A stretch of 64,000 bases of DNA from Cervus elaphus (taxonomy: Eukaryota > Chordata > Mammalia > Artiodactyla > Cervidae), in contig NC_057818.1 in NCBI RefSeq assembly GCF_910594005.1, positions 55,812,001 through 55,876,000 on the forward strand, written 5' to 3'. Under the pieces are notes generated by a model. It worked only from the letters and a program-made list of their open reading frames with translations, searched no databases and was not told the origin of the DNA. Within the stretch, counting starts at the first letter, position 1; every line of letters begins with the position of its first letter. Below are positions 22,879-33,149 of this stretch, in pieces. Both the position numbers and the translations under genes were made by a program.

Positions 22879-25800
22879 CTAAACAGTCCGACTGCCAGTG
22901 CTGAACCGGGACTTTATGAAGTCGACCACTTTGCCAGACCGAGAGAAAAGGATCCTGATGGGAGCACACAGAGCGGAAACAGGTTAGGTCCTCCCTGGGT
23001 GAGGACCACCCCTCCCGGCCTCCCTAGGTTTGATCTTATTCTAGCAGTGATCCAAGCTTCGCGCTCTTTAGGTGAGCCGGGCTCCCAAAGGCAGTCCAGC
23101 TCTCAGCGTTCCTCGGCTCGCAGACCCCCGCCTACATTGGGTAGCGAGAAACCCCGCCTCCCACTCCAAGCCCTGCCTTCTTCAGTGGGTGGCTCACACG
23201 GATAGAACGCCGGCTGTGAGCACCACTAAGCCCCAGATCAGCACCCCGAGCAGGCGTCTTTTCAGCACTTGCTCCGGCTTCGGAGTCTGTGGCTCGACGG
23301 TTGAGTGGGGGCGATCCAAAGCCACCTCTCCTTGGGCCGTCTCATCCTGAGTTTCGGTGTTTGGTGACGGTATCTCCTCCTGGATTCTTTTGGGCAATAC
23401 TGACAGAGGAGGGGTAAGAAGCGATCCTGGGAGAGCGCTAAGGTCCTGCCAAGACCAAGGCAAGTTCTCCCCGCGCGGCAAGCCGCTCCAGGACCCAGGC
23501 CCTCCGGGACATAATCGCGCCTCCCAACTGCTTGAAGCCGGGACACACCCAGAAGGGAGCCCCGGCCGGGTGACCAGGAGCCTGACTCGGGGCAGGAAGC
23601 CACACCCTCGTGGCCTGAAGCCACACCCCCGTGGCCTGAAGCCACACCCCGACAGGAAGTTCTGTCCATAGGCCACGCCCCTGAGGCAAGCCACCCGCCT
23701 GGAACCGGGCGCCCCAAAAACTCAGGACCCTGAATCCCACTTCTCTCAACTCCGCAGCACTGACCTGTGACGTGAAAATAGATGATCGTGGCTGGACTGG
23801 ATTTTATGGAACCCAGCTCGCAGCGATAGGTACCTGCATCCTTCGGACGCACCATGGTCTTGGTCAGGATGGGCTCCTTCCCCTTGGACACCAAGGTCTC
23901 AGAATTGTTCTTCCAAACCTAGACCCAAGCTCAAGGGGTCACAGAGGCCTGGGGAATTCAGGGATTAGGGGAGTACGGGGGTGAGACGATCATGGGGCTT
24001 CAGTGGGGAGGTGGGAGTCCAGGGTGTACTGTTCAGGACGTGAGGTCCCAGGGGATAAAAGGAAGTCAGACTTGGTCGGTCATAGGTCATGGGCATTGTG
24101 GATGCAGGCCTGTGGATACAGGGGCTAGGGGTGCTTATACAAGCCGGATGGACTTGGAGTTCAAGGGTAACGGGAGTTGGAGGGCCCCACCCTGTAAAAG
24201 CTGTAATCGGTCAGGCCTTGAGAGATTTTATGCCAGTTGAGCTCACAGTCCAGGATCATGTCTTCCATTTGATGGACCTTGACTTCGCGCTCTGGGAATA
24301 GGGGGTTAGTGTGGGGTGCTCCCTCAAGATTCTGGGCCCTCTCCCAACCCTCTTCCCCTTGGTCTCACCCCGCCTGTCCTCCTGGTCGGGCTCCAGTCTC
24401 CGCCCTCTTTAGACTCGGTCTCGCCTCTGGCTCCGCCCCTCTGGCACCAACCCCTCCGGCTGGGCCCAGCTCTCTCACCTCCGCAATTCTTAGACTTTCG
24501 ACAAGCGTGAACCTGCTTCTGGCAGGTACTGCACCAGATGAGAGGCTGCAACATCAAACCTGAAAGGGCAAGATCGAAGCTGTGTTCTCCCACTAAGAGG
24601 CGGGGCTAAAAGGAGAGGGCGGGGCCGAGGGCTGGGGCGGGATCAAGAGCCGAATCTCCAAGGAGGTCAGTCAGGGGCTGGAACACAGCCCTGTAGGAAG
24701 TCGTCTCTAACTAGGCTCAGTAAAGAGTGCAAAAACTATATGACCATTTCCCCCAAGAAGTCCAAGGAATAGTGGAGACCCAGGAACCTCTCGACGGGGA
24801 GAATGAGACACAGACCCAAAAGAGATACTGGGTATTGACAGGGTAGGGATGAGGGATGGACGACCATTTCCCATAATCGAGACTTACCACATTTGTTGGG
24901 ACAAAAAGCTGCCTCGGAAGAAACAATAAAAAAAAGAGAGAGAGAGAGAATATGATTTCTAAGTTAAAGGCGATGAGAGAAAGGGTGAAGGAACAGGCTA
25001 GGTCTGGGGCTCTTGAATTCAAGAAAGGAAAGACATGGGTATCTGGGTCCTTGGGTCTGAGGGGGCAGGGGGCTGGGAGAGCTGACGGATCAGAGAAGCA
25101 GAAGGCGGGGGAAAGGGACTCTAGGGCTGTGAAAGGAGAAGCCTGTGGGGCCAGACTCCCATCTTCTCTCACCCTCTTTTTGAAACTGAGCAGCGTAGCT
25201 GGCAAAGGTATTCTTTGCCAGGTGCAACATCCATAACATCTCCTTCACGAAGAGCTCACCTGGGAAGAAGCAGGCAGGCTGCAGAGCAGTCCCCACCCCC
25301 ACCCTCCTGCCCCTCCCAGATGTGAGGTGCCCGAAGTTGGCCTCTGCCTGCAGAGCCTGGCATTCAGCTTTCCGGTCTTCTCAGGGTACGACAATAAAAA
25401 TGTAAAGACCACTTAACAGAATGCTGGCTCCAGAGTCCAGTACCTGACCACCAGACCAGGGGTCACCAGCAATCGCTTCCCTGGGTTTCTGGAAGCCCTC
25501 TCTGGCCCGCTTGAGCATTTACCTTTTACATCACTATCTGTGATGCGTTTCATATCCTTCAGCAAACTCCAGGATGCCTTTTCTAGTGTGGCCTCATCTG
25601 TGGGGGGCGGGGGGGAGGGGTGCCGGGGGAGAGATAACCCCCAGATTCCAAGCATTACTGTCTCATCCGCTCACCTAGTCTTAGAAACTACAGTACCCAT
25701 GGGGCCAGTGGACAAGAGTAGGTCTGGTAAAAGGATTACCCCACCCCATTGCCTTCTGGGAGTTGTAGTTTTATTACATAAAAGTGCAGGATAAAATGTA

Positions 25801-26209
25801 GGGGAACTGTATTTGCCAGCCCTTGGAGAACCCCAGAATCTGCATCCCAGCCTTTTCCATTCCCGAACCCAGGAGATTCCGCCTTCAGTCCTTTCTCTCC
25901 AGCACCTCCCAGCGACCCTAGCCCCAGAACCCTTCCTTTCCCAGGATCCAGGAGTCGATCTCCGCCCTCACCGACAACCCCCATATAGGAGGTCTCGTCA
26001 ATCGGCAGGTCCTTGAAATCTTCCACTGCCTGCTTTATCTTTTCCATCACTTTTTTGTGATAGCTGGCCTCCAGGTGGCCAGGCAGGTAATCCATCTCCA
26101 AGGAGTTTAGCGCCTCCCTGACCTTTGGATCGCAAATGACACAGCCCCTGGCAGGAAACAGGCAGCCGGCCAGAGTCGCCACCAGGAGGGGAAGCCCCCG
26201 CGGCTCCAT
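22879..26209 (-). CDS. IZUMO1: IZUMO1, sperm-egg fusion protein 1
   Basis: Coding exons (minus, 5' to 3'): 26209-25972, 25597-25523, 25259-25173, 24908-24888, 24559-24479, 24291-24191, 23918-23765, 23399-23198, 22954-22879. Total 1035 bases, 344 residues plus TAG; human is 350. All joins are GT-AG and in frame, including a 21-base exon 4. Visible parts: signal peptide (about 1-22); an Izumo domain opening CVICDP with paired cysteines (CPNKCG, WCSTCQ, HACRK); the hinge DCELNWH, whose Trp corresponds to the JUNO-contacting Trp of human IZUMO1; an Ig-like domain with YRCELGS and one N-x-S site (NNSE); a juxtamembrane acidic stretch; one membrane segment (LLGVLIWGLVVLTAGVLSV); and a short basic tail. 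It is a sperm membrane protein that binds egg JUNO at fertilisation, by family knowledge. The cytoplasmic tail is short and poorly conserved. Confidence 0.95.
23597..23655. repeat. 21-bp minisatellite, about three units
   Basis: The unit 'ggcctgaagccacaccccc' plus 'gt' repeats about three times with minor changes, inside IZUMO1 intron 7. Confidence 0.75.
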
Positions 26210-26742
26210 TGCGACCAGAGCGCGCAGTCCGTGCCGAACTCCGGGGAGGGTCTTCTTACCCCCACCCGAGAAGGTGAACGCTAAATGGAGAGAAGCCCTT
26301 CCCCGAGACTAACGGAGCCCCAGTTGGCAGGGCGCACACTTCTCATTAGAGAACCGGGGAGTCTTGAAGCACTCTTCGCCCGACCTTGACTCCTGTTGTA
26401 CCCTCGAAGACGAGGGTTCGCTGAAGAGCCCACGTTCTGACACCTTTTAGAGAGAATCACCAAGCCACGTCCTTCCAACTCTAATCTTTTCCCACGACTA
26501 CAATTAAGAATTTTGTTGGGGGTGAGGGTAAGGTTAGTTGCGTGGTAGAGAAAGCTCTTGATTGGGGTCACAGTCACGGTCTGCCCCTTACTAGGAACGC
26601 CCACAGCCGCCTCCTCCCGGCTACCCACGTGAGGCCCCAGATTCCCAAGAGAGAGTCCCTGGAGTTTCCTTGGCCCCGCCCAGGATCCCAACTCTCAGTC
26701 TGATTGGATCGCGACAAAGGGAGGGCCCCACTTATCGCTCCG

Positions 26743-26750
26743 TGACGTCA
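26743..26750. promoter_or_regulatory. IZUMO1: Full palindromic CRE upstream of IZUMO1
   Basis: TGACGTCA, about 535 bases upstream of the IZUMO1 start codon, with an ATTGG (inverted CCAAT) at about 26702-26706. Testis-specific genes are often driven by CREM/CREB at such sites; use by IZUMO1 is inference. Confidence 0.45.
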
Positions 26751-27517
26751 CAGCTGCCTTTTCAGACTAGAACTTTCACAGCATCTACAGAAGGGGAAGG
26801 TCCCTGTCGGCTCTGATTTCCAGAGCCAAGGAAAGGGCTTCAAGCCTTCAGTCTCCTCCCCTCTCAGAGCCCCGACTCAGGCTTTGGGCTAAATGCCCAC
26901 AGCCCTTTGGAAACCCTGTCGTCGAGCCACGAAAACGTAGGAAAAGATCCTTTCTAGCCCTAGGACTACACTTCCCAGAAGGCCCCGGGTGTCTCCCTAG
27001 CTGATTACAGCAGCCGACCCCATAACCTTATGGGAAATGTAGTTCAAGGATTATAATCTTCGTTCACGCCCCACCCCACCTTCTCTCTCCAGCCTGTGGG
27101 GCTGGATACCGGGGTCCCAGAGGAAAGCGGTTTGGGGCCCAATGCAGACAGTCTCCGAGGAAGGAACTGGGTCTCTGAGACCACAAATCACACAAGTAGG
27201 GCACTAAGAAAGAAGGAACTCATGTTCCAAGAAATGAGAAGTCCCTGGAAGTTCCACACCTTTACTCCTACTCACACACCCTTATGCACACAAGTCTCCA
27301 AAAAACCTGCAGAGATGGGCTGGTGGTGTGGATTTTAATTCATACATCCCTCTCTCCCACCTATAGCAGTCGAGTAGTGACTGGTCCCCCAAAACTCCCT
27401 GAGAAAACTAGAAAAGTTCTCATTCTCTGACAACTCTGTAATAAAGGTATCTCCCTTCATTTCTTTCAAAAAGCCTCATGGAAGTTCTAAAAATCTAAGT
27501 CAATAATTCCATTTTCT

Positions 27518-27645
27518 GGGACTTCACTGGTGGTCCAGTGGTTAAGACTTTGAACTTCAAATGCAGGGGTTGCGGGTTCCATCCCTAGTTGAGGAACTAA
27601 GGTCCCCCATGTTGTCCTGAATGGCCAAAAAAAAAAAAATCCCAT
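27518..27645 (+). repeat. CHR-type SINE
   Basis: Sense copy from 'gggacttcactggtggtcca' to 'tggccaaaaaaaaaaaaa'. Confidence 0.85.
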
Positions 27646-27844
27646 CCTCTTGTCCAGACTCCGTGCTCCTGCCTGGGTTGGAGACCAGTCTGGAGTCTGC
27701 ATACCTTCTGATTCTTTCATCCTTCACTTGTCCAAAGCCAGACTTAGAGATTCTGTGAATTCAGGGACAGAGAGTGGCTGGCAAGGGACACAATACCCAC
27801 TGTTTTCTGCAAGCCCAGAAGGCAATCTTATGTCAGCGGTATGC

Positions 27845-28035
27845 TGTGTGTGCTCAGTCACTCCGTCATGTCCAACTCTTTGTGACTCCATGGACTGTAG
27901 CCTGCCAGGCTCCTCTGTTCACGGAATTCTGGAGTGGGTTGCAATTTCCTCCTCCAGGAGATCTTCCTGACTCAGGAATGGAACCCAAGTCTCCTGCATC
28001 TTCTGCATTGGCAAGCAGATTCTTTATCACTAGCC
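27845..28035 (-). repeat. Bov-tA SINE
   Basis: Antisense copy with 'tgctcagtcactccgtcatg' and 'catggactgtagcctgccag'. Confidence 0.87.
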
Positions 28036-28989
28036 ACCTCAATAAATCGACTCCATCACCCCCAGCAGCCCAGCTATGGAGGAGGAAACTTCCTTAGTTG
28101 GCAGACACAAACTGAACTTGGAGTCAAGGTGTGCACATTTTTGGAGTTTTAAAAAAAAAAAAACAACAACAATAGTGTCCGGAGATTTTTGCAGAGCCTT
28201 GCTCCTTAGGCTGCAGCATTCAGCACCATCCCTCCCCACTCCCATCTCATGCTTTAGCATATCTGTGGTTTTTCAGGGGCTGAAATGTTAAGTAAAGTTC
28301 TGCTTTGCTCACGCACTGTCCCAGCTACAGATAAGTTTGTCTTCCATCAACCTTTCCAGCAGTGGTGAGCTGTTGACCTACTGGTTGTCTCTTTGTTAGC
28401 TTCTTCACTGAGGTTACCTGGAATTCTAGAATCTCATACCCTCTGGAAGGGCCCTGCAGGGCTCTTTACAGGCATTAGAGTTGACCCTCTCCAGAAAACA
28501 TCTCCCCACCCCTCTAGAATCATTCCAGAGCCACAGAAGAAGAGTTGGTAGATGCTTGCTGTAGAACACCCATGAGTTCCTTCAGTCCTGCTGACCCAGA
28601 GAAGAGAACTCTCTCTTCTCAAAAAAGGCCAGGATGGTCAACACTGGAATGGTGAACTCCCTGTTACTGCAGGCAGTGATCTAGAAGTACTCTGGTTATG
28701 GCCTGGGAAGAACAGGTGGGCACTGTGCCTTCTGGAACTGCCATGAACTTTTCCAGACATCGCCACCCACCATGCAAAGGTTTTCCATTGATTCTAGAAT
28801 GTTCCAGCAGTGTCAGGAAACACCCATGCCCCTTCTAAGTCTAGCCAACTAGAATGACTCTAGAAATGGGTGTCCACCACCTGCAGGGCCACAAGCTTCT
28901 CTAGAATCTTCTGGACTTCCAGAGATGCATACTGTTAGCCTTACATGGATCAGGCTATTTCAGAAAGTCTCCCTGTTCCTCAAGACAGT

Positions 28990-30060
28990 CTACATTTGGA
29001 GCGGAGACAAGTCCGCATTAATGCCCACCCACTCAGGCAGGAAGGCAGCCTCGGGTTTAAAGATCTTCAGGAAGCTGGAATCAGGCAGGGTGAAGTTGGC
29101 CAGGTAGACGGTGTCTCCACCAGCCAGGTAGGCGGCCCAGAAGCCAAAGGTGCCAATGGTCATGATGGTGTGGTTGCACTGTGTGAGCAGCGCAAAATCC
29201 TTGACGGGCGCATCCTCCTGCCCGTCTCCGGCGAAGATCACATCCCCCCGGGAGGTGTCAATGTTTTCCCGGCACCACTCCATGCCATTGCTAGTGACCA
29301 CAAAGACGGGAGCTTCGTGCCGGGCCCGGAACCAGTCCATAGCCTGTTGGAGGTAAGCACGGTCCCCCACCACACCCTTCCAGTGGAGGGGCATCACCTC
29401 TAGGTAGTCCCCGCGGCGCACGTGGACACCCACAAAGGTGCTCGGGCGGTCCCCGGTGCGGGGGAGGCGGAGCCCACTCAGTGAGCGCTGGGCCTCCTGC
29501 CGCAGGTGCTGGTGCAGGGTGAACTCGCTGCGGATCTGCCCCCGGAGGTGATGGAAGAAGGTCCAGGAGCAGGGGAAGCCCGTGAGCTTCAGCCAGGGCT
29601 CCTTCAAGTGGGTGTACTCCTCCGACATCCAGTCATGAAGCTCCAGCTCCTGCCAAGGAGCGTGTCTGTCTACCTCGGGCGCCAGCACAGGCAGCGTGAT
29701 GCGGAACACGGGGGCCAGGACGGCGTGCATGGAGGGCTGGATGAAGGCCTGGCGGCCATTGAGCTGGGCCAGGGCCAGCAGCGTGGCGTACTGCCCCATC
29801 TGGTTCCCAAACCGGCCTTTGGGGTCGATAGTCCAAGTTCCTGAGACGGAGGCAGGATGCTTGGGACAGGAAAAGGTGGTGTTGGGGTTCAGGCAGAGGA
29901 TGGCCACGGGGGAGGTCACCCGGCTACGGTCTGGACACAGCAGGGACAGGTCTAAGCCACTGTGAAAGAGGTAATGGTGGATGAGGAGGACGAAGACGCA
30001 GGCAAAAACACAGGCTAGCAGGAAGATCAGACAGAGGTGACGGTGGCTGGGAGCCCACAT
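28990..30060 (-). CDS. FUT1: FUT1, galactoside alpha-1,2-fucosyltransferase 1 (H transferase)
   Basis: A single coding exon of 356 codons plus TAG. It is a type II Golgi membrane enzyme: short cytoplasmic N terminus, one membrane anchor (about residues 9-28, LCLIFLLACVFACVFVLLI), stem, then a GT11 catalytic domain. Conserved GT11 motifs are visible: VGVHVRRGDY (donor-binding), KDFALLTQCNHTIMTIGTFG and FWAAYLAGG, plus the early RFGNQMGQYATLLALAQLNG motif. N-glycosylation sequons include NTT, NHT and NFT. It transfers fucose from GDP-fucose to terminal beta-galactose, making the H antigen, by family knowledge. A splice acceptor (CGGCAG) ends two bases before the ATG, so the 5' untranslated region is on upstream exons. 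The C terminus ends LSPLQM, about six residues shorter than human FUT1 and divergent there. Confidence 0.97.
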   Translation of the reverse strand: MWAPSHRHLCLIFLLACVFACVFVLLIHHYLFHSGLDLSLLCPDRSRVTSPVAILCLNPNTTFSCPKHPASVSGTWTIDPKGRFGNQMGQYATLLALAQLNGRQAFIQPSMHAVLAPVFRITLPVLAPEVDRHAPWQELELHDWMSEEYTHLKEPWLKLTGFPCSWTFFHHLRGQIRSEFTLHQHLRQEAQRSLSGLRLPRTGDRPSTFVGVHVRRGDYLEVMPLHWKGVVGDRAYLQQAMDWFRARHEAPVFVVTSNGMEWCRENIDTSRGDVIFAGDGQEDAPVKDFALLTQCNHTIMTIGTFGFWAAYLAGGDTVYLANFTLPDSSFLKIFKPEAAFLPEWVGINADLSPLQM

Positions 30061-30611
30061 GGCTGCCGGACAAGAAGAGTAGATGAGGAGACGTTAGAGC
30101 TTGAGAATGACTGTCAGGGAGGAGAGGGCTGAGGGAACCGGGAAACGAGTTTGGACTCCTGGGCTTGAGGGTAAAAGGAATCAGGGCTCTTGGATCTGAG
30201 TGAGGAAGAGCTAAGGGCTTGGAATTTCCAGCAATGGAAGATGGTGAAAATTAGTGGTTTCCAAAATGACAGTGACCCAGGAACCACCAGCTTGTCCCCA
30301 TATCTGGGAATCTCAGTGTCTCGGGTGCCCTGACGTGGGGCAATGTTGCCCCCAACTCATTTCTGGGTGTACCTGTGTGTGAGGGGCAGAGGCCACCACG
30401 GAGGTGACAGGAAGCGACCATCAAGTGGAACGTGAGAGGCAGGAGACCCAGGCCTGGATGGGGGAGGACCTTGATTCCTGGAGGAGCAGGAGTTGGGGGG
30501 TCGGGGGTGGAGGAGACTCCCGGGTGCCGTAGGGGGTTAGAGGTTGGGGGTGCGCCTCTTGGGACTGAGGGCCCGACTCCTGGGTCCGAGGCATCCACAT
30601 TTCGCACTCAC

Positions 30612-30900
30612 CTGAGCTCCTGGCGAGTGGCGGACCCACAGTCGGCTTGGGCTTGAATGGAGCGCTCCGGCTGCAAGTGCAGACCACATCCCGCGGGGGG
30701 CCCACCTCTGCCCCCCTCCACCTCCGCCCCCCTCCAGCCCCCTCCTGGAAAACCTGGACTCCAGGTTCCCAGACACGACGGCCCTCCCTCTCCGCGCCTC
30801 CTCCCTCGACTGGCTGCGAAGGTTCCGGGAGGAGAGAGGTAGGAGAGTGGGCGCGGCTCCGAGAATCACAGCCTTCGCCCTTCCCCGGCCCGACAGGTAG
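30612..30900 (-). other. FUT1: Probable non-coding 5' exon of FUT1
   Basis: A minus-strand GCTCAG|GTGAGT donor at the 30612/30611 boundary pairs with the acceptor ending at 30063, just before the start codon. The exon's 5' end is not defined by the sequence; it lies in the CpG-rich block. Confidence 0.5.
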
Positions 30901-31480
30901 CTCAGAGAGGCAGCGCCCCGCCCCATCCCTGGCGCCGAGCCCCGGCTCGGCAGGTTGGGAACTGCAGCCCCCGCCCCCTGCCCTCCCGGGACCCGGGGAA
31001 CCTTCGCCTCAGCCCGCTCTGCACACCACCCCCCCCACCCCCGCTCCAGGCCCAGGCAGCCTACCTGGCCTCCCTAGCAGCCGCATCTTTTCGTGGACAC
31101 TGAGATCTAGCTTGCAACTGCCTAGCTGGATCCGGATGCTCCGGTCCGTCGACTTCTCCCTCTTCCACTCCGGTGTCTGCGTTCACCATCCTGGATGTGA
31201 ACCTGTGTTCCTGGATGCTCCCAGTCCGGCCACGCCCGGGCGCCTGGTGCTGACCCGGGCATCCTGGTGCCGGCGCCGAGCGCGATCCTCGGCCCCCTGC
31301 CGCGTGCTTGCCCCGGGAGTGGGGGTGGGTGCGTGGGTGGAGAACCTGGTCGCCAGGCTGTTCCACGCGCGGATGCAAAGCCTCCTCCAGCTCTCAGGAT
31401 CCTGGCGTGAGAACCTCCGGCCCGAACGTGTCCCCATGCCCCCCCAGGGGCCGCCGATCCCGCCCCCGCTCCCCTGCACT
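30690..31480 (-). promoter_or_regulatory. FUT1: CpG-rich FUT1 promoter region
   Basis: A GC/CpG-dense block immediately 5' of FUT1, with many CCGCCC and CCCCGCC boxes and no obvious TATA box. It also accounts for a long (320-codon) plus-strand open frame here, which I do not consider a gene. Confidence 0.5.
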
Positions 31481-31927
31481 AGCAAATTCCAGAGTCCCAG
31501 GTTGTCCTTTCGAGGGAATCTTAGTATCCGGCGCCTGACTTTCTACTTTCTAGAAGGGCACGTCCCGCCTCTCCCGAGGTCAAGAAAAGAGAAAGCAGAA
31601 ATAGAATAGAGTTTCTTCTCCCTGCCTGCCTCAGAGGTCGCAGCAGGCCTCTTCAAGGAAAAAACGCTGGGCTCTTCCTGCAGACCTGAAGCCTTTTCCC
31701 CTGTCGACTGTTGCTCCCCACCCGCGCCCATCCCACCCGTGGCCCGAGTGGTCTGACTATTGCCATTCAAGAAATCAAAGACCCAGGGATTGGACTTGAC
31801 TCTCCAGGATGTGATCATAATTTCTCCAGATCCAGGACTCCCCAGCCCCCAGCCCCCTCCTCAGACTGAGAAATCTGGGCCCTCCAGTCACCCCCTCATT
31901 CAGATCAGGTGATCAGACTCTAGTACC

Positions 31928-32140
31928 CTTGTTGCTGTTGCTCAGTTGCGGAGTCGTGTGCGACCCCATGGACTGCAGCCCACCAGGCTCCTCTGTCCTT
32001 GGGACCTTCCAGACAAGAATACTGGAGTGGGTTGCCGTTTCCTCCTCCAGAGAGTCTGCCCAACCCAGGGATCGAACCCGCATCTCCTGCATCTCCTGCA
32101 TTGGCAGGCCAATTTTTTACCACGGAGCCACCTGGGAGGT
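31928..32140 (-). repeat. Bov-tA SINE
   Basis: Antisense copy from 'gttgctcagttgcggagtcg' to 'ccacggagccacctgggagg'. It sits between the FUT1 and FGF21 promoters. Confidence 0.88.
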
Positions 32141-32369
32141 GGTCTTTACCATAGACCTTGCACCCTTCGGTTCCAGGAAATTGCTCACCCCCTCATCCCC
32201 CTTGGGATCTTGGGTCTAACTTCTCCCTGAGCAGCCTGAGTCATCTGCCAACTCCAAGTCAAAGACTCTCACCATTCCACCCCACCCCTACCCACCCCCC
32301 GCTTCCCCAGGCTATTTTGAGGGCACCTGTCTGATCCTGGGTAGCGTCTGTGGTGAAAGAAACATCAGG

Positions 32370-32378
32370 ATTGCATCA
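32370..32378 (+). promoter_or_regulatory. FGF21: Distal amino-acid response element (ATF4/CEBP) of FGF21
   Basis: ATTGCATCA, the C/EBP-ATF composite core known from CHOP and other stress genes, about 600 bases upstream of the expected FGF21 transcription start. The human FGF21 promoter is reported to carry two such ATF4 sites, at comparable distances as I recall. Confidence 0.6.
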
Positions 32379-32835
32379 GGACCCAGGAGGAGGAGGAAGC
32401 TGGGATGTTTCGGGGCATGAATGCCTGGGCTGCAGTTACTCAGGAGCTTGTCTTGTAACTCCCAGATCATGACACCTGTTTGCTTGAGGAGGACGCTTTG
32501 ATCCTGTGGGGCTAGCTGCTTTCCTGATGATCAGCAAACCTCAGAAAACCCAGAACTTCAGGTGAGATGAGGAAATTCCAGTTGTGGGGCACGATCTCCT
32601 CAGTTAGCCAGAAAGGCGGGTGGGTCCCCGTTCCCTTCCTGCTCAGTCTGCAGAGTCAAGGTCCCCAGCCCCTTCCTTCCTCAGACCCAGGGGTCTGAAA
32701 CCCCAGCTCCCTCCTCCCTCAGGCCAAACAGTCTGGGCCCTCTAGCTGCTTTCACCCAGGTCCCAGTTCATCAGATTTCTATCCCCCTGGTGCCTCACAC
32801 AGTGGAGGCCAGGCCCCCAGCTGGAAGGACCCCCG

Positions 32836-32844
32836 ATTGCATCA
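32836..32844 (+). promoter_or_regulatory. FGF21: Proximal amino-acid response element (ATF4/CEBP) of FGF21
   Basis: A second exact ATTGCATCA, about 110 bases 5' of the TATA box. Together with the distal copy it suggests that the integrated stress response controls this gene, as in human and mouse. Confidence 0.65.
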
Positions 32845-32946
32845 TCCGTCCAGGTTGACCTGGACACCGTGGAATCCTAGCATCTGCCAAGTGGGTCAAA
32901 TATCATGGGTCAGGCGTCGGGAAGGTGATGGGGCGGGTCTGTCTGG

Positions 32947-32953
32947 ATATAAA
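32947..32953 (+). promoter_or_regulatory. FGF21: FGF21 TATA box
   Basis: TATAAAT about 200 bases upstream of the FGF21 start codon, which places the transcription start near 32977 and gives a 5' untranslated region of about 170 bases with no intron needed. Confidence 0.65.
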
Positions 32954-33149
32954 TTCTGGAGTGTCTGCATCCATCCCAAGAGATCTGGGTGTCCGGTCAG
33001 CTGTGAGTCCACGTGCAAGGGGATCCAGACTACTGGAGCAGCCATCTGAGAACCTGCTCTCTGGGGCAATCGGGCTCCGAAACAGGATCTAGACCATTCA
33101 GCTCTTCAAACCCCAGACCCCAGACCCCACCTGAGGACGTGAGCCACTG

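Larger units (their letters stand above)
26210..28989. other. IZUMO1 5' flank and FUT1 3' region
   Basis: No coding exon is visible. It contains the probable IZUMO1 promoter (CRE at 26743), two ZNF143-like motifs (26965-26983 and 27029-27045), a CHR SINE and a Bov-tA SINE. The right part probably includes the FUT1 3' untranslated region; the only poly(A)-like hexamer I see on the minus strand is ATTAAA at 27334-27339, which is weak evidence. Confidence 0.5.
31481..33149. other. FUT1-FGF21 divergent intergenic region
   Basis: FUT1 (-) and FGF21 (+) face away from each other. The interval holds a Bov-tA SINE (31928-32140), two amino-acid response elements and the FGF21 TATA box and 5' untranslated region. 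No further exon is recognised. Confidence 0.6.

Noticed and set aside
30647..31609. 320-codon plus-strand open frame upstream of FUT1
   Set aside because: It lies in a CpG-rich block, is Pro/Arg/Ser-rich with no family resemblance, and overlaps the probable FUT1 5' exon on the other strand. GC-rich DNA yields such frames by chance.
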